Assembly (NCBI GenBank): GCA_946406435.1
Contig: CAMJKP010000004.1
Span: 1-64,000 of the forward strand
DNA from: an uncultured Prevotellaceae bacterium
Lineage (GTDB): Bacteria > Bacteroidota > Bacteroidia > Bacteroidales > Bacteroidaceae
DNA: 64,000 nucleotides
Reading direction: 5' to 3'
The notes beneath the pieces were generated by a model. That model saw only the letters and a list, made by a program, of their open reading frames with translations, was not told where the DNA came from and did not search any database. The translations under genes were made by a program, and so were the position numbers. Of this stretch, positions 58,858 through 64,000 are shown piece by piece (position 1 is the first letter of the stretch; every line of letters starts with the position of its first letter).

Positions 58858-60830
58858 TACAATTCAAACGAGAGATTAATATAAATATTGCGCCCTTTCT
58901 GCGGAATGTCGCACCAGTCGGCGTATGTGGTGTAACGCTTGTCAAACAAGTTCTCTATTCCGGCACGCAAAGCAAGTTGATGACCAGAAACTGATAATTG
59001 GTAATTGGCAGAGAGATTGAAGATAGCCCATGCAGGGGTCTGCGTCTCACCGTATTTTTTGCCATAGTCAGTCTGGCGTGCGTTGCCTCGCAGCTCTGCC
59101 TTTCCCTGAAAACGACCGTGATGCAGGTTCAGACTTGTGGTATAAGAGAATGGTGAAATCAGAGGTAGTGTGTCATCCTCATCATCCGTTCCTGTGCTAT
59201 AGCCTAATCGGGTGTTCCATGTAAGCCAAGGCAGGACATCCCATTTCGAGGTCAGCGATGCGTTTATAATCCTTGCGTGAGAAATATTGCCATACACCTT
59301 AACGCCCTCTGCTCCAACGGTCATCACGCTGAGACGAGGCTCAAACTGACCGATTATGTAGTTGGAGAAGAAAAACGCATTTCCATCAATTGAAAATTGA
59401 AAATTGGAAATTGAGAATTGATAATTAGCGTTCAGCTCAACGGCACTCTCGTTCTTCAGACGCGGATTACCGATATAGTCATATTGGTCAAACGTGTTGT
59501 TGAGATAATAGCCGTATGCCTCAGTAACCGTAGGTGCCCTACTTCCCCAACCTGCTCCAATGGAGAATTGAGAATTGGAAATAGACAATTGATAATTGGC
59601 GGCTATGCGTCCTGTTGTCTGGTGAAACTCACGTTTCATGCCAGGGAAGAACACGCCCAGAGCCTTGTAGCCCTCATCGTTGTTAAGACGCTGATGCTGC
59701 CCCGAGAGCTTGCCAGAGAGATGGAGTAACGAAACGTTACCCAATCGGATATCATCGGAGAGAGCAGCACCAGTATTAAGCGTACCCACGTCAGGCCACG
59801 TCACCATATACATCGGTGCCGCACCGCCAGGGTACATCGTCATGTCGGCAAACAGACGATTGTAATACAGGTCATAGTTTGCCGTCAAATTATGACTGCC
59901 TTTCGTAGCGCGTAGCAGACTATACAGTCCCGTGGTCCAGCTCTCGCCTGGCATATCCATGTGTATCTCCACATCAGGGCGCGTCGTGTCGTCCATTATG
60001 TGGGTGATGTGGTTGTAGTAAGCCTTCGTTTCCCAAGACTGCACAAAGCGCTCTTCCCACCTTCGGTTGTATGCCAATGAGGTGATGAAAGCCTCCGCCT
60101 TCGCCACATCCATGTTGAGGGCAGGATAGCCCACATCCGTAGCGCGGTCGAAGATGAATGTACCCTCGATGGCATCAAGTGGTGAGAGTCGGAATCCGAA
60201 GTTATCGTAGGCGTTCACCTTTTGGAACTGCGAGAAATCCACCACCCTACCGCCACCTTCCTTGTAGTTGTCGGCATGGCGATAGAAGATGCCACCGTTG
60301 GTATAGAACGAGTTAGAAGTATATGCCGCACTTGCTCCATAAACCTGCAAGTTGCCGTTGCTCTCGTATCCGATATCAGCACCTGCGCTGAATGATTTGG
60401 CAGAGAATCCTGCCTTATGCAGCTTTAGGTCAAGCGCACCGCCTATATTGCCCGTAGCCTGCGGATTGCCGTTCAGTCCAGAGTTCAGCAATATGCTCTG
60501 CAGGTTACTGCTCTCCACATAACTCGTCACAGGATCCATCTTATCCGTGCAGGCATAGAATATCTTCATGCCATCGATAGTTGTAGAGACGCGTTCCGTC
60601 TGCATATTATTCACTGTGGGCTCCCAAGCATACGATCCTCGTCGTACAAGCTCTACGTGGTTCAGCTCCTTCAGGTGCTCGTCGATAGACGCCGCCTGTC
60701 CCTTAGCCGACCGTTTTCCGCCCTGTCCGTTAGCAACAACCACCACCTCTTCCAATCGTTGTGGTTCGGTGGTGGTCGTGTCTGTCTTTAATATGGTTGA
60801 TAACAAAAGAAGTTCTATCATAGAAAACAA
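58857..60830 (-). CDS. TonB-dependent receptor, OprC/NosA-like
   Basis: A protein of 657 residues. The N-terminus is short (MFSMIELLLLSTILKTDT), perhaps a signal peptide; a TonB-box-like EEVVVVANG precedes the plug (30-150) and a 22-strand barrel. The plug carries IFYACTDKMDPVTSYVESSN with C94-xxx-M98 and the DP-TxY run, which matches what I recall of copper receptors of the OprC/NosA type. HMDMPGESW adds a His-Met cluster. Ends LFDKRYTTY...GRNIYINLSFEL with terminal aromatic-like signature. Three beta-strand stretches (YQLSISNSQFSI and similar) are encoded by CAATTCTCAATT repeats. Confidence 0.87.
   Translation of the reverse strand: MFSMIELLLLSTILKTDTTTTEPQRLEEVVVVANGQGGKRSAKGQAASIDEHLKELNHVELVRRGSYAWEPTVNNMQTERVSTTIDGMKIFYACTDKMDPVTSYVESSNLQSILLNSGLNGNPQATGNIGGALDLKLHKAGFSAKSFSAGADIGYESNGNLQVYGASAAYTSNSFYTNGGIFYRHADNYKEGGGRVVDFSQFQKVNAYDNFGFRLSPLDAIEGTFIFDRATDVGYPALNMDVAKAEAFITSLAYNRRWEERFVQSWETKAYYNHITHIMDDTTRPDVEIHMDMPGESWTTGLYSLLRATKGSHNLTANYDLYYNRLFADMTMYPGGAAPMYMVTWPDVGTLNTGAALSDDIRLGNVSLLHLSGKLSGQHQRLNNDEGYKALGVFFPGMKREFHQTTGRIAANYQLSISNSQFSIGAGWGSRAPTVTEAYGYYLNNTFDQYDYIGNPRLKNESAVELNANYQFSISNFQFSIDGNAFFFSNYIIGQFEPRLSVMTVGAEGVKVYGNISHARIINASLTSKWDVLPWLTWNTRLGYSTGTDDEDDTLPLISPFSYTTSLNLHHGRFQGKAELRGNARQTDYGKKYGETQTPAWAIFNLSANYQLSVSGHQLALRAGIENLFDKRYTTYADWCDIPQKGRNIYINLSFEL
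58983..59010. repeat. GATAATTGGTAATTGG run in receptor gene
   Basis: Short in-frame run encoding NYQLSVSG near the receptor C-terminus; same word family as at 59386 and 59558. Confidence 0.6.
59386..59427. repeat. CAATTCTCAATT run in receptor gene, A
   Basis: Five imperfect CAATTTTC/CAATTCTC units, in frame, encoding NYQFSISNFQFSID with the in-out alternation of a barrel strand. Confidence 0.8.
59558..59600. repeat. CAATTCTCAATT run in receptor gene, B
   Basis: In-frame run encoding NYQLSISNSQFSIG, again on a barrel strand. It is very like the run at 59386 although 170 nt apart. Confidence 0.8.
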
Positions 60831-60840
60831 GACAAAATCT

Positions 60841-60977
60841 AGCCCCCCTCCTTCTCCCCCGAGGGGGAGGGGGGGTAGATAGTATTATTGTATATAAAAA
60901 GCTATTCCCCTTGGAGGAAGTTTTTTGATAGTATTATTGTATCTAAAAGACTCTCCCCTCGGGGAGTTGGAGGGGGC
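60841..60977. repeat. CCCCTCGGGGG element between receptor and lipoprotein
   Basis: AGCCCCCCTCCTTCTCCCCC and GAGGGGGAGG on the left, GACTCTCCCCTCGGGGAGTT and GGAGGGGGCC on the right, with TAGTATTATTGTATATAAAA-type sequence twice in the spacer. It fills most of the 168-nt spacer between the two genes of a likely transcript. Confidence 0.85.
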
Positions 60978-60998
60978 CTGAGTTGGAGATGGGTCCTT

Positions 60999-61940
60999 TT
61001 ACAATGTCACATCCCAATACAGCGAGCTGAGCTCCTCCTCGCCTCCAGCCACTACGTTGCCCTTGGCATCCTTAACAGTAAGGTGAATGCGCCACAATCC
61101 AGTCATGGTGAGGTTGATAGTACCCTGATAGCTGCCATCCTGCTGCTTTACAAGCGGAGTATTGTCAGGTGAGGTATGGTTGCCCATGTCAGGCATACGA
61201 GGGTCAATCTCCACGGTGAATGTCTCTGTAGCCAGAGCATAAGGTGTGGTGATAGGATCGCTCTTCTTTGAGATGTAAGCCTTGATAGTGTTAGTGCCTG
61301 TCTTCCAGTCGCTTGGGTTCACCAATGAGAGGAAATAGTTGTCATCGCCCACTTTGAAAGACTTCAGCCATGCCTGACCGTCAGGCAGAGCATTTACCAC
61401 GATATCCTTCTTCTCCACCTTGCCTTCCTTGCCAAGTACAAGGGCATCGTAAGAGAGTGTCCATGAGCCAGCCTCGCTTGTGTTCATCAGGAAAGAAACC
61501 CATGAACGCTTCACAGCGAGAATACCATTATCGAAACTTTCTGCAGCCGGACCAGTAGGAGTGCTGTGATACTTATCCATCTTCACCATGTGCATGACAG
61601 GAGTGATGTTGGTCAACTCAAAGTTCTTAATGTAGTTGCCTGTTGCCTTCTTAGTTGCAACAAAGTAGATCTCGTTGTATCCGTTATGGAAACTGCCATT
61701 GCGCGTATATGCAAAAACGTTATACTTTCCGTCAATCTCGGTACTCAGTTCTGGCACGATCTTCACAGTCTGAAGGAACTTATACACCTGCAGAGCCTCC
61801 TCAGCCGAGCAGCAATCCACATCATCGGTAATAGTGATTCCAGGAATCTCGATACCTGCCTCTACGCCGTCATCATTGCTATTGCAGGCAGTAAGTGCAA
61901 CAGCGGCAAGAACCAAAAACAATCTTTTTACTTTCTTCAT
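60999..61940 (-). CDS. Lipoprotein with YtkA/FixH-like C-terminus
   Basis: A lipoprotein of 313 residues: LAAVALTAC lipobox with Cys19. It has a middle of Ig-like strands (about 50-220) and a C-terminal domain (about 225-313) in which MPDMGNHTSPDNTPLV and YQGTINLTMTGLWRIHLTVK match the YtkA/FixH pattern (Met/His-rich entry, then a Gly-Thr strand and GLWRIHL). Such domains go with copper or oxidase maturation. Together with the downstream OprC-like receptor it suggests a copper-uptake pair. Substrate is inferred, not shown. Confidence 0.75.
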   Translation of the reverse strand: MKKVKRLFLVLAAVALTACNSNDDGVEAGIEIPGITITDDVDCCSAEEALQVYKFLQTVKIVPELSTEIDGKYNVFAYTRNGSFHNGYNEIYFVATKKATGNYIKNFELTNITPVMHMVKMDKYHSTPTGPAAESFDNGILAVKRSWVSFLMNTSEAGSWTLSYDALVLGKEGKVEKKDIVVNALPDGQAWLKSFKVGDDNYFLSLVNPSDWKTGTNTIKAYISKKSDPITTPYALATETFTVEIDPRMPDMGNHTSPDNTPLVKQQDGSYQGTINLTMTGLWRIHLTVKDAKGNVVAGGEEELSSLYWDVTL

Positions 61941-62027
61941 AATGCTTTAATTTTAATTAATGACTAAAGGCTAATGGCTAAAGACCTTGACCTTAGACCT
62001 TTGCCTTATTACTAAATCTTGTTGCCT

Positions 62028-62068
62028 TCCGGCTCCCTCCCTACGGGGGAGGGCGGGGGGAGAGGCCG
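62028..62068. repeat. Solo arm of the nqr element
   Basis: GGCTCCCTCCCTACGGGGGA then GGGCGGGGGGAGAGGCC equals the right arm of the element at 50173-50208, with no left arm. It lies in the leader of the lipoprotein gene. Confidence 0.85.
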
Positions 62069-62087
62069 TCCTTTTGATTTCTGAGTG

Positions 62088-62095
62088 CAAAGGTA
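62088..62095 (-). promoter_or_regulatory. Promoter -7 of lipoprotein-receptor pair
   Basis: TACCTTTG on the minus strand, with TTTG about 18 nt upstream (near 62114). Leader of about 140 nt including the solo repeat arm. Confidence 0.55.
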
Positions 62096-62192
62096 CTATG
62101 TTTCCCCCGTTCCCAAAATCCCTAATATTCGGCATTTGTGTACCACATGTATGGTATTTCCCGCACAAAATGGTTACATAAAAACAATTTAA

Positions 62193-62233
62193 CGCCAATT
62201 CGACCTTAATTTATTGTCGAATTGGCGCTGTTT
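62193..62233 (-). terminator. Terminator-like hairpin
   Basis: GCGCCAATTCGAC and GTCGAATTGGCGTT pair perfectly around an AATAAATTAAG loop. Read leftward, AAATTGTTTTT follows. It probably ends the dockerin and small-peptide genes to the right. Confidence 0.65.
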
Positions 62234-62353
62234 TCTTGCCTATTTCATGAAAATAGGCTCTTAGGCGCACAAAAGCAAACACTTCATTGGAAACATTAAA
62301 GGGAGCACCAAATCAGTGTTCCCTTTTAACTGTAATAGCTATTGATTATTTAC

Positions 62354-62527
62354 TTATTCAAGGTCTTCTTCATCCTCGTACCATGATGATTCTTTGGAAA
62401 GAATTTCGTAGCTGTCACTTGCCAGACCGTTAGTTGTCCTTAATTCAACGGAAGCATTAGCAAGAAGATTAAGCTTTTTTATCCGTTTAAAGATATACGC
62501 AGGTTTTGTATAGTTCTTTTTTGTCAT
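62354..62527 (-). CDS. Hypothetical 57-residue peptide
   Basis: Starts MTKKNYTKPAYIFKRIKKLN, then LLANASVELRTTNGLASDSY and an acidic end (SSWYEDEEDLE). The layout of a KxYxKP start, a central LLA-S segment and a variable acidic tail is common among short, poorly annotated Bacteroidales peptides found near secreted proteins (from memory). It lies nine nt after the stop of the dockerin protein gene, in the same direction. It could be a peptide precursor or a small regulator. Function unknown. Confidence 0.5.
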   Translation of the reverse strand: MTKKNYTKPAYIFKRIKKLNLLANASVELRTTNGLASDSYEILSKESSWYEDEEDLE

Positions 62528-62536
62528 GATTCCTTA

Positions 62537-63499
62537 TTATTTATGTTTAAGACAATAGGTAGTAAGTGCAACAACATCCGATACATTCACCAATCCGTCA
62601 TTAGTCAAATCTGCTATGTTCGGGTCAATCTGAGTAGCCGTACCTCTCAGTATCTTGTTTGTCAGCAATACCACATCCGTTACATTCACAACTCCATCAT
62701 TATTTATGTCACCCCTAATCACGTTAGGAAGCGTGTTGATAGGCTCGTTAGGGAACTCTGGGATATACTCAAATTGTGCTGTGAGAGTCAAGTTATTATT
62801 ACCCATGTATGAAGAATACGTTAACGAACTTGATACCTTATTGCCATTCTGATACCACCCGACAAAATTCATGTCCATACCAGGAATTGCCGTCACGCTA
62901 AACGTACCATCCTCCGCTATCTGAGTGCCGCTTTCTTTGTTGAATGTACAAGAACCAAGAGGCTCTGGCACAAGATACAGTTTATGGTACACGGTAGGAA
63001 CCGTAGGGGCGTCACCACCACTTCCCGGGTCATCTGGGAAGGTTGGAGTGGTTGGATCGTTCGGGAAATTCGGACTATAGTTTGGATCAAACTCTGGTAC
63101 TACAGGGTCAGGATCCTGTCCTCCTTCTCCACCGCCTCCTTCACCTGATTCGGGATTCTCTTCATAGATTGCAGTAAAGCTAACATCACCTTTTACCGTA
63201 TAACTGAATGAAGTAGATGTGGAATAATCCGCGCCATCCTTCTGCCACTTAACGAACCTATATCCCGATTGTGCCGAAGTGCTGATAGTAATCGTGCGAC
63301 CATACTTGAATTTTCCCGCACCAGAGACATATCCCATATTTGAGTCGTTAATGCCTACGGTGACATTATACGACAGCAAGGTTGTGGGATCGCCCGGATC
63401 AGGAGGAAACTCGAAGTCGCCCTGTGCTACTATTGGTAGGGGGCTCCCCAATAGCATGAGGAGCAATCCTATCAAATATCTGTTATATATGTTTATCAT
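62537..63499 (-). CDS. Secreted InlB-B-repeat and dockerin protein
   Basis: A protein of 320 residues. The signal peptide is 1-25. A Listeria-Bacteroides (InlB B-like) repeat lies at about 42-112 (GYVSGAGKFKYGRTITIST, GYRFVKWQKDGADY, FTAIYEENP). Then comes a Gly/Pro/Asp-rich linker, a second such repeat at 165-248 (GMDMNFVGWYQNGNKV), and a dockerin type I-like module at 260-318: GDINNDGVVNVTDVVLLTNK and ADLTNDGLVNVSDVVALTTY, with two calcium loops. Surface or secreted. The dockerin module here need not mean a cellulosome. Confidence 0.9.
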   Translation of the reverse strand: MINIYNRYLIGLLLMLLGSPLPIVAQGDFEFPPDPGDPTTLLSYNVTVGINDSNMGYVSGAGKFKYGRTITISTSAQSGYRFVKWQKDGADYSTSTSFSYTVKGDVSFTAIYEENPESGEGGGGEGGQDPDPVVPEFDPNYSPNFPNDPTTPTFPDDPGSGGDAPTVPTVYHKLYLVPEPLGSCTFNKESGTQIAEDGTFSVTAIPGMDMNFVGWYQNGNKVSSSLTYSSYMGNNNLTLTAQFEYIPEFPNEPINTLPNVIRGDINNDGVVNVTDVVLLTNKILRGTATQIDPNIADLTNDGLVNVSDVVALTTYCLKHK

Positions 63500-63520
63500 A
63501 CCGAGATTTTTTTAGTGCAT

Positions 63521-64000
63521 TTACTTCACAACGACCTTCTTGCCATTCTTGATGACAATACCAGCCTTTGCGTCATTCATATTACGTCCGCCAAGGTCAT
63601 AAACCTTGTCAGCACTTTCACTTTCTGCCGCTATGCCATTGATGCCAGTAGCCACATCAGCAACGATAAGGGTGAAGCGACCATTATCTGTACCCTGCTC
63701 TGCGTTGAATGTGAAATCACCGTCAGAGAGGTCGTATGTCGTTGCGGTCTTTGCATCGTAGATATAGACCTTAGCATCCATACGGGTAGCAGAGAATGTA
63801 TAGATGCCCTCTTCTGGAGCATAGAAGCCGAGAGCTACCTTACCGTTAGCCACAGGACGCTCGTTGATAGCATACTTCACACCGTCAGCACCAAGAGAGT
63901 AGAGCTGTGGCATATCGTATGACTCGAACTTGGCTGCATCGCATTCCTGCTCATAGTCTATTGACTTTGTCTCGTTGAATACCACTCGCGTCTTGTCTGA
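63521..64000 (-). CDS. C-terminal part of secreted protein (cut by window edge)
   Basis: The frame stays open to 64000, so the start lies outside. At least 159 residues are visible. Strands with VNGKVALGFYAPEEGIYTFS (in part) and DAKVYIYDAKTATTYDLSDGDF form a beta-sandwich, then VATGINGIAAESESADKVYD and GGRNMNDAKAGIVIKNGKKV form the tail. The VYDLGGR...GIVIKNGKKVVVK ending is the C-terminal sorting-like tail common in Prevotella secreted proteins. Confidence 0.85.
   Translation of the reverse strand, partial: SDKTRVVFNETKSIDYEQECDAAKFESYDMPQLYSLGADGVKYAINERPVANGKVALGFYAPEEGIYTFSATRMDAKVYIYDAKTATTYDLSDGDFTFNAEQGTDNGRFTLIVADVATGINGIAAESESADKVYDLGGRNMNDAKAGIVIKNGKKVVVK

Larger units (their letters stand above)
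61941..62353. other. Gap with repeats, promoter and hairpin
   Basis: Contains a GACTAAAGGCTAATGGCTAAAG-like run (about 61960-62008), the solo element arm (62028-62068), a leftward promoter (62088) and a hairpin (62193-62233). No supported gene. Confidence 0.6.

Noticed and set aside
62537..63499. Cellulosome component
   Set aside because: A dockerin-like end alone is common in secreted proteins of this group; no cohesin or glycoside hydrolase is in the window.

Overview
The window looks like chromosome of a Bacteroidota bacterium, most likely Bacteroidales and close to Prevotella/Segatella (inferred from content; no database search was possible). The reasons are: promoters of the Bacteroidota type (TTTG about 20 nt upstream of TAnnTTTG), a BspA-like leucine-rich-repeat protein, SusC-type outer membrane receptors, an Nqr sodium pump, a dockerin-ended secreted protein, a secreted protein with a C-terminal sorting-like tail, and a NusG paralogue of the UpxY/LoaP kind heading a large gene cluster.

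Layout. 1-5.5 kb: BspA-like protein, a secreted propeller-thioredoxin protein, one tRNA-Met, a His10 membrane peptide and long repeat-filled gaps. 5.6-12.4 kb: a stand-alone IMP cyclohydrolase, then the rod-shape operon mreB-mreC-mreD-mrdA-rodA with repeat elements inserted between its genes. 12.4-18.5 kb: small hypothetical genes, two back-to-back structured RNA candidates, the first copy of a two-gene module, an outer membrane receptor and an FKBP lipoprotein.

18.6-43.3 kb: one leftward aryl-polyene/flexirubin-type biosynthetic cluster of about 25 genes. It starts at 43.3 kb with a NusG-like antiterminator and contains a ketoreductase, three ketosynthase genes (one a KS fused to a chain-length-factor-like domain), three acyl carrier proteins, two hotdog dehydratases, a thioesterase, a methyltransferase, three acyltransferase functions (one fused to a glycosyltransferase), an acyl ligase, two CrtI-like FAD oxidoreductases, a LolA-like carrier, an SMR-like protein and an MMPL exporter. 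Together these would build a polyene acyl chain on an ACP, tailor it, attach it to a lipid-like anchor and move it to the outer membrane. No aromatic ammonia-lyase or phosphopantetheinyl transferase is seen here.

43.6-47.4 kb: a HigBA toxin-antitoxin pair, a scrap of rodA, a PD-(D/E)XK nuclease gene broken by one in-frame stop, and the second copy of the two-gene module. 47.5-53.4 kb: the nqrABCDEF operon (leftward). 53.7-57.3 kb: an MTA/SAH nucleosidase and an M16 protease (rightward). 57.4-62 kb: a dicarboxylate/amino-acid symporter, a TonB receptor with a CxxxM motif as in copper receptors, and its partner lipoprotein with a YtkA/FixH-like end. 62.3-64 kb: a 57-residue peptide gene, a dockerin protein and a secreted protein cut by the window edge.

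The most unusual theme is repeats. At least ten different short words (for example TTTACTATT, ACGCAAAG, ATAATACC, ACTCCAT, AGAGTAA, GGTGTTGGG, CAATTCTCAATT, TTTTGCC, and the CCCCTCGGGGG group) occur as imperfect tandem runs, usually followed after a spacer by the same word inverted. They sit between operon genes, in 5' leaders, and in frame inside coding sequences, where they encode a signal peptide, a membrane helix, linkers and beta-strands. Coordinates of short sites were read by eye and may be off by a base or two.
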